Shown here piece by piece: positions 37,174 to 47,450 of a DNA stretch of 64,000 bases. The number at the start of each line of letters is the position of its first letter. The first letter of the stretch is position 1. The translations under genes were made by a program, and so were the position numbers. The notes under the pieces were generated by a model. The model did no database searches, was not told where the DNA came from, and saw only the letters and a list, made by a program, of their open reading frames with translations. Origin of the DNA: Holothuria scabra (Eukaryota; Echinodermata; Holothuroidea; Aspidochirotida; Holothuriidae); contig CM074179.1 in assembly GCA_037179385.1 (NCBI GenBank), positions 5,208,001 through 5,272,000 on the forward strand, read 5' to 3'.

Positions 37174-38331
37174 TTACAAAACTGTCTCTGACCTGGCCTT
37201 TTTGTTACATGGATCTGGTGCTGGTGGCACAGAAGGACTAACTCCCCCTCCGCGGTCGGACACCTCCCCTGAGGCCGACCTTTTCAACTTGGGCTCAAGT
37301 TCAACGGCCTCACACAAATCAAACCAGCCCTCCCCAGATGGTGGGTCCTTTGGTGGAGGCTCTGAGGCAGGTCCTCCCACATCTGACATGGCACTGTCAG
37401 ACTCCGAATCCGATGACAGTTGAAGGTCATTCTCTACTGTCAGTATTCCAGCCTCCCCAGGAACTGGTGCGGATTGTGCCTCAGGTACTGATGTGGAGGG
37501 TTGGGAAGGGCCTACCTCAGGGTTCCCACAGACCACCTCACGTCTCTTAGAAGCTAGGAACTCTTGTTCCACCTGATGTGCCACCTCATCAGGCGTAGGG
37601 GACCTGGGTTCCTCCACCATTGGTTCAGGGTCTGATAACGAGGGTTCACTTGCCGGCTCCACATCTGCGCTTGCACGCGCAGAGTACGACGTGGGACAGG
37701 CACCAGAGACATGTCCCTCCTCCCCACACAGGTTACACCGCACCTCATTGGGACATGTTGCCCTGTCATGCCCCAACTGCAAGCATCTGCCACAGCGTTT
37801 GTTTGGGCATGACTTGGCCTCATGCCCCTCCTCTCTACACTGGAAACATGTGCGGGGCTGGCCAAAATACCTGATGTGGGCCTTAGACCCCCCTATGGAC
37901 AGGACGGAGGGGATGTCTCGTTTCAGCTCCATACGGAACTGTCTCTTTCCGTTGAGAATACCGGCTAATTCACCCTCACTGTATTTCACCCAACGCCAGT
38001 CTGAGACAGTTCCGTACTGTCCTAGAACCCTCGCTACCAGGCTCTGATCTACCTCAAAATTGAGGTACAACACTGTCACCACCACAGAGCGGTCATATGG
38101 GGTGACAGTCAGACCCTCCACTCCCTTCAGGGAGGAAACCCCCTTTAATCGAGCAGCATCAGTCCGGAACTTCAAATCATACGTATTTCGCGATGCAAGG
38201 GCCTGCAGCATCTCTATATCCTTAACCTCTACCTTATTGTTCTTCAACACAGAAAAAACATGCTGGGGTGTAACATTCCCCCTCGACTCAAACTGTAACT
38301 TAACGATACTGCTATCCCGACCTCCGGGCAT
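37174..38331 (-). CDS. LINE ORF1 protein, three CCHC zinc knuckles
   Basis: 385-residue nucleic-acid-binding protein, intact from ATG at 38,331. The N-terminal half has an RRM-like fold signature (VVVTVLYLNFEV, VLGQYGTVSDWRWV). Three CCHC knuckles (C-x2-C-x4-H-x4-C) follow in series: CFQCREEGHEAKSC, CGRCLQLGHDRATC and CNLCGEEGHVSGAC. An acidic, proline-rich tail ends near the basic KKARSETVL. In Tx1/L1 elements this protein coats the RNA for retrotransposition. A frame extends 12 codons upstream, but it has no ATG, so I chose the first ATG. Confidence 0.88.
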   Translation of the reverse strand: MPGGRDSSIVKLQFESRGNVTPQHVFSVLKNNKVEVKDIEMLQALASRNTYDLKFRTDAARLKGVSSLKGVEGLTVTPYDRSVVVTVLYLNFEVDQSLVARVLGQYGTVSDWRWVKYSEGELAGILNGKRQFRMELKRDIPSVLSIGGSKAHIRYFGQPRTCFQCREEGHEAKSCPNKRCGRCLQLGHDRATCPNEVRCNLCGEEGHVSGACPTSYSARASADVEPASEPSLSDPEPMVEEPRSPTPDEVAHQVEQEFLASKRREVVCGNPEVGPSQPSTSVPEAQSAPVPGEAGILTVENDLQLSSDSESDSAMSDVGGPASEPPPKDPPSGEGWFDLCEAVELEPKLKRSASGEVSDRGGGVSPSVPPAPDPCNKKARSETVL

Positions 38332-38655
38332 AGCAGCAAAGGTTTGCGGCACAAGGCCACGCAGCAACTAGAGGGAAAACTTCAGCACAGCACAGCAGTT
38401 CAAACCCAGTCAGGGAAAATAGAAAGGGAACCCAACCCAACACTAAACTATAGACCGGGCGTGCTTTAAAACAAGCACGTCCCCAAGCGAGAGACCACAC
38501 CCAATATCCAACAGTAAAACGACAGTAGTATATGTTAATATGTTAATATAACAAGCAGCACAGTACAGCACAATGTCAAAATTCAGCACGATCAGCGAGA
38601 GCTCCGAGAGAACACGTCCGCTCTCGATGAAGACCAGTTTGAGACATCATATGGT

Positions 38656-40555
38656 TGTCTTATTGGTAGTAGCAATGACCGCTACTCAGGCTCAAACTGC
38701 ATGAGCTGTTTTTGACTTGTGAAGTGTTAACGATTTCCCGCGATTTTTTTGTCACGGCGCCATTTTGAGAGCTATTGTGCAGTACTATAAAATGCGTAAC
38801 AGGATCGGGTTTGGTTTAATACGCCGATTTTTTTTTTTTTTTTTTTTTGGTATGGGGACATTTTGACTGGTTTAGCTGTCAAAAGAACCAGTTTAGAAAT
38901 ATCCACACCCTGTCAGAACTATATGAAGCCATTAAACGTTCTCATGAAATCACGAGTGATGATACCGGGCCTGTCCTAAAAATATGCAAGCATGACCGAC
39001 TGTGCTACGCCAGATAGTGTACCGCCCAGGCTACACGAAAACAGCGCTTGAGTATATCAAAATATGTATTCGTACTTCCAGTAAAAAATGGTTTGCCTGG
39101 GAATATCTTCTGAGCCTGCCATCAATATCTTTTACTTTTTGAGCAGTGTTGGCCATCGAATTCTTTAATCATATTCAGGACAGATGTTAGCAAGTTCTAC
39201 AGTACCTTTCAAATGTTTCCAGTGGAATGAATGAGTTTATAGATTGTACTGTACTGCACTCTGCTGTACTTTAGAGGAAATGGATAACGTAACTAATGTG
39301 AAGCAGTTACTAGCAGAAAACTGTCCAAATGAATTTCAACTCACTAGTGCATTTCAGTATAATTAAGTATGTACGTATGGCTATATAGGACTACCTCAAT
39401 TTGCAAAAAGACAGGTGTACTGGTTCCACAGCCCCGCCTTTCCTTTACAGTGTCTGAAAATTTAAACACTCCTGCTTATACTTGGAAAGTTAGTAATTGG
39501 TTACTGTTTGATTCACTGAGATGAGTACCTGGCCAATACTGTAGGAGGATGGCTAATTGAGAAATTTGAAACATTCGGTAATTGTGTTCATTTAATGTCT
39601 TTTGTGAACCCATTTGATGACAGAAGAATGCAATGCAACATTTTACACTTTGATGTAATTGTTCATGGAACTTGCAAAAGCTGGAGATGATCCCGTTAGC
39701 CCCTTACGGTTGAAGGCCCTTCTTATTTTTGACCTTGGACAAAACTTAAGAAAATGCTTTATCATGGACAAATCTTTGTTTTTTGACCAAGCAAACATGT
39801 GAAAGGACTGATTCATATGACTTCTTCTTTCAATTCTTTTGACCATGAAAAACACTTGTTTTGTATTGGAACTACAGTTTTTAACGTTGATCAAACTTTG
39901 ATTTTAATTGGAAAAATGCCATTTGGGACTTTTCTTCCTTAGCGACAGGTGTCACACAACCTGGCTGGCAAGTCTGCTAACCTCGTACCTTTCCATGTAG
40001 CTGATATAGAAAAGGATTGTGGTCAAAACTTGGAATATGCAGGATTCTAGCCAGGAAAAAGTGTCAAACTGGATCATGGGAGTTAATCAACATTGCATCA
40101 TTCTGATACTGTGTCTGATACTGTGCAGTATAGCCTACAGTATGTTAACTGGGTGGTGAAATTTCGAACCGGTGCTGACTTAAAAATAGTAAATTCAAAC
40201 TGGGTGCAGCACCCCGATTGTGTGTTATCAAGTCTCAAATTAAAAACGGTATTGCTATATTTAATTTCTTCTCTTTGAATATTGGTTAGTGATATTTATC
40301 AAACCTGTGGATCAATGAATTTTTCAATTTTTAGCATTTAACTGGGTTATACTCTACATGTGTGCTATCTATCATCACTTTGCTACAATGGAATGCTACT
40401 AGGGTTTAACTAAACATGCATTTTGTCTTGTGCGTTTTTTTTTTTTTTTGAATTGTACAGGTAAATTAGATCTCTCTGTTTGAAACAACAAACCATTCAC
40501 AAATCTTGCTCTGACCTTGCCAGAATTGAACCCTCAACCTGCCCGTTGCAAAAAT
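38656..40555. other. Right interior of the giant element, no gene seen
   Basis: AT-rich unique sequence with long T runs near 38,830-38,848 and 40,436-40,449. No domain, tRNA or splice-supported exon was recognised. Confidence 0.45.
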
Positions 40556-40710
40556 TCATCACTACATAGTATTTCCTGTTAAAACATTTTGCACCTGTTG
40601 AAGACCAGTTGTACATGTTCACTCCCTGTTTAGACCTGTTCACTCCCTGTTGAGACCTCTTCATACCTGTTAACACCTGTCCATAACTGTTGTGCCTGTT
40701 TCAATTACCT
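40556..40710 (-). repeat. Right subterminal array of CCTGTT motifs
   Basis: About ten CCTGTT or close variants (for example GACCTGTTCACTCCCTGTT) spaced roughly 11-20 bp. Read on the minus strand this is the same AACAGG(T/G) array as at 11,122-11,400, so the two arrays are inverted relative to each other and sit exactly at the two breaks in LINE copy A. Confidence 0.8.
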
Positions 40711-40717
40711 GTTCAAG

Positions 40718-41920
40718 ATCTTGCCCCAACAGACGTTGTGGCAGGTGCCTACTGGTGGGGCACGACAAGACTGATTGTCCCAACGAGGTGCGGTGCAACC
40801 CGTGTGGCAAGGTTAGACATACATCTGGTACTTGTCCTTGGTCGTACTCTGCCCGTGCCGGTGCAGATGTGGGGCAGGCACCCGACCCCTCGCAATCAGG
40901 CCCAGAATATTCCACACAGGAGTTAGAGGAGGCAGCTCAAAAAGTGGAACAGGAGTTCCTCGCCTCCAAACAGTGTGAGGCGGGAACTGGGTCTCCAGAG
41001 ACGGGCTTTCAACCATCATCACCAACATCAGTGGAGGCTGATGTGACAACAGTGAAGGAGGACCTCCGCCTCTCCTCGGATTTTGAGTCCATAACTGCGA
41101 TGTCAGAGAATGACTGAAGAGGTCGGTCTTCACCATACTGGGACGAACGACCAACAGAAAAAAAGAGGCCAGGTCCCAGGAAACTACTGTACGTAGAAAA
41201 TTACTTCACCATGGCCGATCCCCTGTCTTTGTTGACCCTGAACGTTAATGGCTTGAGGGACAGTCGGAAGCGATCCAGAATATTCCAGGAGACCCAAATT
41301 GTAAATAAGGATGATGTCCACACCTGTTCCTTTGAATGGGGTGGGGGCTGGCATGTTTCGTTTGGCTCTTCCATGTCATGTGGTTCGGTTATATTAGTTA
41401 CGCCGAGTTGGACTCCTGGGTCGGAAAAGTTGATTCTGACCACGAGGGTCGGTTGGTGTGCGTAACAATAAAGCACCCATCCGGGAAATTATTCCTGTGT
41501 AACGTTTACGCAACCAATCGGCCTTCGGACAGAAGGAACTTTTCCATGATCCTGCCATCCTTTGTTCCTGGCAGCGCCCCTTGATTCCTGGCTGGAGATT
41601 TTAACTGCGTCCCGACGAACAGCTTGACCCGTATGTCTTCTTGTGAGTCGTCGGTCTGTGGCGTCGGCATGGCGGAATTGGACATGTTTACAAAGAACCA
41701 CGACATGGTTGACATTTTTGGAGAGTGCAACATCCAGGTTTGTCCGTGTTCACTTGGCACCGGCCCGATGGCACGGTGGCCTCAAGATTGGACCGGGTGT
41801 ACATTCCCCTGGCTTTGTCTGCGAGTGATTGCGAAGTTGTGGCATGTCCAATTTTGGATCATGATGCAGTTACTATCTCCTTCCAACCCCCAAGGAAACA
41901 TGGCCTTCAGGGAGGGGGTT
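40718..41920 (+). mobile_element. LINE copy A, segment 2: ORF1 end and ORF2 endonuclease
   Basis: Resumes at the end of the first zinc knuckle (CPNRRCGRC) and continues through knuckles 2 and 3 and the acidic tail to about 41,117. ORF2 starts at 41,211 (ADPLSLLTLNVNGLRDSRK) with a deletion removing the FLQ part of the endonuclease motif and several frame changes. Homology breaks at 41,920 within the linker after the endonuclease, and the very next codons (GFWKMN) are at 46,211. Confidence 0.88.
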
Positions 41921-41980
41921 AGGACCCAGGGACACGGATACCCCAAACGGATACATTTTCTACTCTAATTAGTACATTTT

Positions 41981-42172
41981 CCTACTCCGACGAAGACTTT
42001 TCCTACGGGGAAAAGATCACCTACCCCCAAAAAAAGTTTGCCTACATTTTAAGTGACTTTTCCTACAAAAAAAAGAACAAAACCTACCAAAAAAAAGACA
42101 AGGGTACCAATTAAAAAGACAACGTATACTAAAAAAAAAGCATTGGTTACCCGTTCAAAAACACCCCCCTAC
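41981..42172 (+). repeat. CCTAC subterminal motif array
   Basis: CCTAC occurs at about 41,981, 42,002, 42,020, 42,041, 42,062, 42,083 and 42,168, with the first six spaced at a striking 18-21 bp. Related motifs recur at 46,147 and 46,168 near the other end of the insert. Confidence 0.75.
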
Positions 42173-43058
42173 TTGCCTTTTTAAGTGCAAATAACTCAGC
42201 CCCCGGGGGGTCGGGAAGGACATAACGGGTGTTTTCTGACTTCTCTTGATGATATGTATCAATTGGTTCAATTTGGGATGTTTTACGATTTTTTGAAATT
42301 TTTTACTTTTCTTACGTCATTTGTGACGTCATTTGTGCTTTAAATTAGTTGGTAATTTTTTTTGTAACAAGGTATGATAATGCAAATATGTGCTGTAATT
42401 TCTAGGTCCATTGCTTTTTTGTACAAGGAGATATTATTTTCTGAACTATCCACCCAATGTAAAGTTAATGGAAACGGACATTTATTATTGGTATATGGCA
42501 ACGACTTCATGCACTGAGAAACCCGCTGTTTGGTTCGTGTTTTTGCTATCGTGTCCATTTCGAAACATTGAAAATAGAAGCAAGCAGGGCTTGTGATGGA
42601 CTGACAAGCATAGAAGGAGCGGGGACGCATCGAGATACCTTTTGATTAGTTAAAAATTGGAAATATGTATATTGTTCTAATTTGCCTTGTTATTTGAATA
42701 CCAAGGGCGCTGTTTAGGGTGCTTTTCAGTTGAAACATTGTTCCTTGCAATGCCTTTTTAGAGTATGCACATGCCACAGAGAGCCTTTCGTTCGTGTCTT
42801 TTTGATCGTGTCCGTTTCAAAGCACGTAGATATGTGTATACTTTAATAGAAATAAGTCGGGTTGTAATGGACTGTTTAACAGAGAAGGAGAGAAGACACA
42901 GACAGATTCCTTTTGATTGTTCACAATTGAAAACATGTATATTGGCCTTATTTGCCTCGTTATTTAAATATCATTATGAAATGTTGATCAATATCGTTTA
43001 GTACCAAAAATATTGTCGTTCAAAATCATTTTATTTAACGCGACGCGAAGTAAAACAT
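42173..43058. other. Left interior of the 4.3-kb insertion, nothing recognised
   Basis: AT-rich sequence between the CCTAC array and the candidate gene's last exon. Two diverged copies of a segment containing CGTGTYCRTTTC and ACATGTATATTG-like text occur near 42,540-42,690 and 42,800-42,960, suggesting an old duplication. No coding support. Confidence 0.4.
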
Positions 43059-43301
43059 TTAAGCTTTTTTCATTAGGAGACTGATCCTTTTCCTGATTTG
43101 CTCGACCGTAAATTTGGTTGTGAAGGCTTCGTATGTCGTCGGGTGCTTCTTAAGCTGGTTTTCTACTTCTTCTGCTGTAGGTGTCTTGTTTTTGTTGACA
43201 AATTCTGTGAAGAGAAGCACCAGTACCTCGTCGTCTTTTTCTCTGAACTTGGGCAATGGTTTTTTGAGAAGACTGAGGACGCCTTGCTGGATTGGGTGTC
43301 G
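43059..43301 (-). CDS. Last exon of a small spliced gene, unknown family
   Basis: An open frame of 80 codons to a stop at 43,059, starting after a possible acceptor (GATAG at about 43,302). The peptide is helical and charged, with KKPLPKFREKDDEVLVLLF in the middle and EQIRKRISLLMKKA at the C-terminus, so it looks like a folded domain and not random sequence. A stronger acceptor (TATTCCACAG) lies 45 bp upstream but leads into a different frame. I do not recognise the family. Confidence 0.45.
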   Translation of the reverse strand, partial: RHPIQQGVLSLLKKPLPKFREKDDEVLVLLFTEFVNKNKTPTAEEVENQLKKHPTTYEAFTTKFTVEQIRKRISLLMKKA

Positions 43302-43447
43302 CTATCTGTTAATGCAATTCTAGAAGTCGCTTTCAAGCCTTTGATCTGTGGAATAAAACAGAAGTAGAAAATGGTTTTTATCGTTTCCTTTGGGTAATCT
43401 ACAATAAAAAGCCTTTCTATGCTCTGAATGTGAAAGAATGCACTTAC

Positions 43448-43524
43448 CCACTGAAAAATATTTTTTCCATTACGACTAGTTTGTCTTCAAGTGGCCTCGA
43501 TCTAGCAGTTGTCTTCTTGGCATC
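43448..43524 (-). CDS. Candidate internal exon of the same small gene
   Basis: 77 nt bounded by TTTATTCACAG and GTAAGTGC, both strong splice sites. Frame 0 reads DAKKTTARSRPLEDKLVVM and so on with no stop. Its outgoing phase (2) does not match the frame of the 43,059-43,301 exon at the acceptor I chose, so at least one boundary needs RNA evidence. Confidence 0.4.
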
Positions 43525-43650
43525 CTGTGAATAAAACATGAAACATACTTGTCAATAACGAAAGCATATTTTTCTTCATGAATCGGCCTTTTCCCTGTTA
43601 ATAAACGTAAGTTACAACAACCCGAGGCTTGTTGAGCGTACCTGTTTCGT

Positions 43651-44092
43651 GCTTTTTAAGTGCATTGAAACGGCACATACAAAACAAAAACAAAAAACTG
43701 AAACCGGATCGGGCAAAAACATAAACGCAAAACTATTTACAGACTGCTAAATCAAACAGAAAATTATGTTCATTACAGTTATAAGCTATATATACAGATA
43801 TTTACAAAACTATGTACAGAAAATTATACACACAGATATTTACATACTATTTACAAGCCCCTTACATACCCACCCTATTACAAATTGACCACCACACGCC
43901 CCCCCCCCCCCCTCACCGAAACGAGTGGACCCCATCGCCTACCGAACGCCGACCTTGGCAAACGAACGAAGTCGGACTCAACCCTCAGCCTCACCTCCGC
44001 CTTCACCGATGCCAGGACGACGTCCGCAGGCTTCCCCATCCCCCTAAAAACAACGTTACATCGGTCTCTCCATAAGGCCAGCATTATGGAGG
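43651..44092 (-). mobile_element. 5'-truncated LINE with 10-bp target duplication
   Basis: 442 bp covering the ORF2 C-terminal end and 3' UTR, ending in the family's 3' terminus at 43,651. It is flanked by CCTGTTTCGT at 43,641-43,650 and 44,093-44,102. The target lies at a possible donor of the small gene (minus-strand AAACAG followed by GTACGC), so the insertion may have disturbed splicing. Confidence 0.9.
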
Positions 44093-44331
44093 CCTGTTTC
44101 GTCACCCGGTCTATCTCTGTTACTGCCTTAGCAGTATTTGCCCTTTTTTGGACACATTGTAGTATTTAGATTGCACGCCAGCTGAGTGGGTCATGTGGGT
44201 CTATACTTTGCGGGTCGTCTTCAAATAATTTTTATTGTTTAATGAGAGATAATTACTTACATCCTTCGAACTGATTTGTTAACACATGTGTTTCAAGTAA
44301 TCTGTGGTATATATGGAACAATGTGGTTTAC

Positions 44332-44440
44332 CTTGTTTTGATGAGATGGTGGTCTTTTTCACTCTTGTCGGCTTTGTTTTTCTTGGTGACGTTCCAAGGT
44401 GTTTCTTTTGCTGATTTGTACGGGAACGGCGACGGGACAT
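44332..44440 (-). CDS. Candidate first exon of the small gene
   Basis: ATG at 44,440 opens a strongly basic N-terminus (MSRRRSRTNQQKKH, then KKTTISSKQ) and runs 36 codons plus one base to a donor (CAAG followed by GTAAAC). Composition suggests a nuclear or nucleic-acid-binding protein. An additional exon between 44,093 and about 44,160 (frame NTAKAVTEIDRVTKQ) is possible. Confidence 0.4.
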
Positions 44441-44510
44441 AATGGAATTGGTACATCTCTGTCCTCCGAATTTACAAGAAAAAAAAAAAAACTTATAAAA
44501 GTTATGTTTC

Positions 44511-44781
44511 TGATAGAGGACACCTCTGCGGATACCCCCAAGTATGTGGCGGAGAATAGGCCCCCTCACACAAGTTACATTAAAGGCCCAAAGTTCAAAA
44601 ATCGTGTTTTTCCCATATACCGTAACACTAATTTTGAGGTCCATTTTCGACTTGCCTCGGTAAAAGGTCCACCGTGGCCAAGGGGAAGGGGCCATGGTAT
44701 AAGCTTGTTCTGTTTTTGATAGAGGACACCTCTGCGGATACCCCCAAGTATGTGGCGGAGAATTGGCCCCCTCACACAAGT
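44511..44781 (+). repeat. 65-bp direct repeat, 206-bp spacing
   Basis: TGATAGAGGACACCTCTGCG and the following 45 bp occur at 44,511-44,575 and again at 44,717-44,781 with a single difference. They contain GGATACCCCC, similar to the left end of the 4.3-kb insertion (GGATACCCC at 41,936). Confidence 0.9.
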
Positions 44782-46208
44782 GTATGGTTGAGTTGAATTT
44801 AAAAAAGATGTGTTTTTTGTACGTGTTACACGTAATACAATTTTGTTAATTTTTAATTAATTTTATGATTTAACTGAGGGCGCTTCAGCAGTTCCCGATG
44901 GCGTATGCATACCAAATTTTTTTTACCATTTTTCCAGACCTTTATAATGGTCTCCTGAAAATTTGGTGTATATTGAATCATCCTTGTAGCTTAAATGGGC
45001 CTGAAAAAATGACCTCTTTGGTGAAAATTGCCGAAATTGCCGTTAAATTTTTCGCTTATTTGGCCCGTTCAGAGACAGTAACCCATTACTATTTCATCAG
45101 TTTTAATCTTTGACTATTTGTTCGCATAGAAGTCGCCTTCAGCTTTGAAAAAACACCTAAGGTTCAGTGTTTTAGCTTATAGGGTGAGATTTAGTAATAT
45201 GATTTTGATTGATAGTCGGCTAAAAAAGCCAGTTTCGGATGTTACGTGTGTCGGCTCTCATTTTGCCAATATTTGGCCTGATGTTTTAACTGTTAGCTTC
45301 TGGAAGATATTTTGGGTTAAACATACCAAAACTAGGTATCATTAGAGAGGTGAAAATCTGGGCAATAGCATCAGGGTATGCAAATGACCCGTAAATAGAG
45401 TGACAAGGCTTGAGAAATCCAAAATGGCGGCAATTGTGTTTTCTTAGGGTTAGACTTTGAACTTAATTTTCTACCCCTAAATGACCATTAAAATAAAGAA
45501 ACCTGGTGTCGTATGAAAGCGCATTTCAAACTGTACACACCAGATTAATTTCGTTACCATAGCAACGACCTCTGATTTTTAATCTTTTTCTGAAATTTTT
45601 GACTTAAACTCTCTGTAAAACCGGAATCGGAAGTGTTATAGAAGTGACATTTTTGTAAGTTATAACTGTCAAGCAGGCATACATGCCCAAAAAAATTGGC
45701 GGTCTTGGGTCGATTTTTTCCACTTCCGGTCTCGGGTTAGCCCAAAAAATGAAGTTGTCCCAACATCGCAAAGAAGTTAGACCGTCTTTGTCCAGTAACT
45801 CAAAAACGAAGTACTTGGGAGGGGGACCTGCCCCAGGGTGGGTATACGGCGGACCCCCAGGTTCCCACAACGAAGATTGGTTCCGGTCCCAGCGTGATAG
45901 TGGCCGAAATAGCCGGAATTTTCACGACTTGGCCTACTTTACGGATAGACCTAACGAACGAGAAAAGCCAAATGCCAGAAATGTTTTTTTAATCGAAAGA
46001 AATAGAAATTAAAAATCCGAAATTTTAACATGCGAAAGACCATGAAAGGAAATATTTTTTGGTATTTATTGATCAATTTTTGAGGAACAGGAAGTGTGTT
46101 TTTTTTAAGAATGAAATTTTGGTGGCGCCCTGTACGGAAGACCACACCTACTGTAAAAGTTACAAAACCTACCCTGCGGACAAGACGGACTACACGGACA
46201 CCTAATTA
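44782..46208. other. Right interior of the 4.3-kb insertion
   Basis: No recognised gene. Short frames on both strands lack domain or splice support. The last 70 bp carry the CCTAC and CGGAC motifs. Confidence 0.45.
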
Positions 46209-47253
46209 GGGTTCTGGAAAATGAATGTCAGGTACGAGGGGTGGCGAACATTGAGGCCGGCCTTCCTAACGGGTTTAGAGGGATGATGTTAGGTCTCGCA
46301 TCAACCAGTTTACAGTTGCGTATTGTGTAGCAAGAGCTCGTCGAAGAAGGGAAGAGTTCCTCTCGCTCTGCTCTAGAGGTAGGGAACCTGGACTCCATCG
46401 CGCTCCCAGCCATCCAGCAAAACCTTGATCAGAAATTGCATAGGGCCCGTGTTTGTGCTCCCATGCATTGCGAGGAGGCGGAGGAAAAGCCTACCATCAA
46501 ATTTTACCAGGACGTCACAAAGAATGTCATCGATCGCCGCATAAGAGCAGTCCGTGACGTCCATGGTACCGTACAGAAGGACCCCCTCCATATTGTAAAA
46601 GTCTCAGAACTTCTATAAAGTCGCCGGGGTCGGACGGTACCTCTGTGGAATTCTACAAACGCTTTTTGGGTACCGTTGGACACGATCTCCGCGACGTATT
46701 CACCTCTGCCTGCCTTGCTGGTTCGTTGAGTCCCTCGCAGCGCACAGGCGTAATAACCTTGTTACCCAAGTCTGGAGACTCCCTTGAACCGAAAAAAGGG
46801 ACCGATCACGCTGTTAAATGTGGACTACAAGATCCTGACGAAAGCCCTTTGCAACAGGTTATGTACTGTCATGCCGGATCTTGTAGGGCCTTTTCAGACA
46901 TGTGCGGTGCCGGGGACACAGTAGACTTTGTAATGGACCGTGATCTTCCATGCGCGCTCGTTTTCCTCGATCAGGAGAAGGCCTACGACATGGTTGATCA
47001 CGGTTTCTTTAAAGAGTAAGGAGGTTTGTCTGAGCTCTGGTTTTGCTGAATGGATCGCTTTATTGTATAATATGGTGTATATAGTCGTGTTATTGATAGG
47101 GGGCACCCCTGTTACCTTTACTCTATGTATTATTTAGCCCTTGCGAGAGCCCTTCATGAAGAAGAGCCTTTTCCGACCTTTTCATATTCCTCGTGGAGCC
47201 AGTCAAGTGCCTCCAGTATGCTGATGATGTTACGTGTGAAGTCTCTGGCCTAC
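46209..47253 (+). mobile_element. LINE copy A, segment 3: ORF2 linker and reverse transcriptase
   Basis: Resumes with GFWKMN, then after a ~42-bp deletion continues (YEGWRTLRPAF; KPTIKFYQDVTKNVIDRR) into the reverse-transcriptase domain (FYKRFLGTVGHDLRDVF, LDQEKAYDMVDHGF, YADD region near 47,218). It has several deletions and frame changes. It stops abruptly at 47,253 where an ACACTGTAAAAAA element end begins. Confidence 0.88.
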
Positions 47254-47450
47254 ACTGTAAAAAATTTCCCTTAAAAATACGGTTAATTACCTGGCAGCAG
47301 TCTTTCCAGTAAAAATACCGTAAAATTTACATGCACCGTAAATCTATTCAAAACCGTACAAATCACGGTTAACTGTAGTTATTAAACCGTTAAAATAAGT
47401 CTAAAACCGTATTTTTCACCGTTTTTGTCCAGAGCAGACCGTACTAGAGT
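47254..47450 (+). mobile_element. Left end of an ACACTGTAAAAAA element with ACCGT motifs
   Basis: Begins ACACTGTAAAAAA exactly where LINE copy A is cut. It then carries repeated ACCGT/ACGGT motifs (for example TACCGTAAAATTTAC and CACGGTTAAC) over about 180 bp, typical of subterminal repeats of DNA transposons. The other end was not located in the window. Confidence 0.5.

Larger units (their letters stand above)
33525..38643 (-). mobile_element. Complete Tx1/L1-like LINE with 12-bp target duplication
   Basis: A 5,119-bp minus-strand LINE flanked by ACATCATATGGT at 33,513-33,524 and 38,644-38,655. In order it has a 5' UTR of about 310 bp, ORF1 (gag-like), an 18-bp gap, ORF2 (endonuclease and reverse transcriptase) and a 3' UTR of about 240 bp ending AATGCACTTAAAAAGC or a close variant, without a poly(A) tail. 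It sits inside the giant element, so it is younger. The perfect target duplication marks a recent insertion, though ORF2 has two lesions. Confidence 0.93.
11122..40710. mobile_element. Candidate 29.6-kb giant DNA transposon inserted in LINE copy A
   Basis: Evidence for one insertion is threefold. LINE copy A is interrupted within ORF1 at 11,121 and resumes at the adjoining codons at 40,718. Both halves have similar divergence (about 25% at protein level) from the complete LINE. Both junctions carry arrays of AACAGG motifs in opposite orientation. Flanks GTTCCAG (11,115-11,121) and GTTCAAG (40,711-40,717) could be decayed copies of one 8-bp target duplication, each having lost one base. No long perfect terminal inverted repeat is visible. 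The interior includes the broken multi-domain gene at 21,845-27,189, a plausible transposase. A segmental rearrangement is the alternative explanation. Confidence 0.65.
41921..46208. mobile_element. 4,288-bp insertion with 5-bp target duplication
   Basis: It splits LINE copy A ORF2 precisely. GGGTT at 41,916-41,920 is repeated at 46,209-46,213, and removing the insert restores LINE homology (GGGTTCTGGAAAATGAA). The first ~250 bp carry seven CCTAC motifs plus ACGGATAC motifs. The last ~65 bp carry two CCTAC motifs and three CGGAC motifs. These lie in direct, not inverted, orientation, so no classical terminal inverted repeat is evident. Inside are a candidate spliced gene, a truncated LINE and a 65-bp direct repeat. 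I cannot assign a superfamily. Confidence 0.75.

Noticed and set aside
36272..38371. Plus-strand frames opposite the complete LINE
   Set aside because: They are shadows of ORF1 and ORF2 on the minus strand.
41921..46208. LTR retrotransposon explanation of the 5-bp duplication
   Set aside because: No long direct terminal repeat and no gag/pol; only short motifs are shared between ends.
10756..47253. Extending LINE copy A to the diverged 3' fragment at 55,803-56,284
   Set aside because: Divergence is compatible, but the intervening part of ORF2 is missing and no junction evidence links them.
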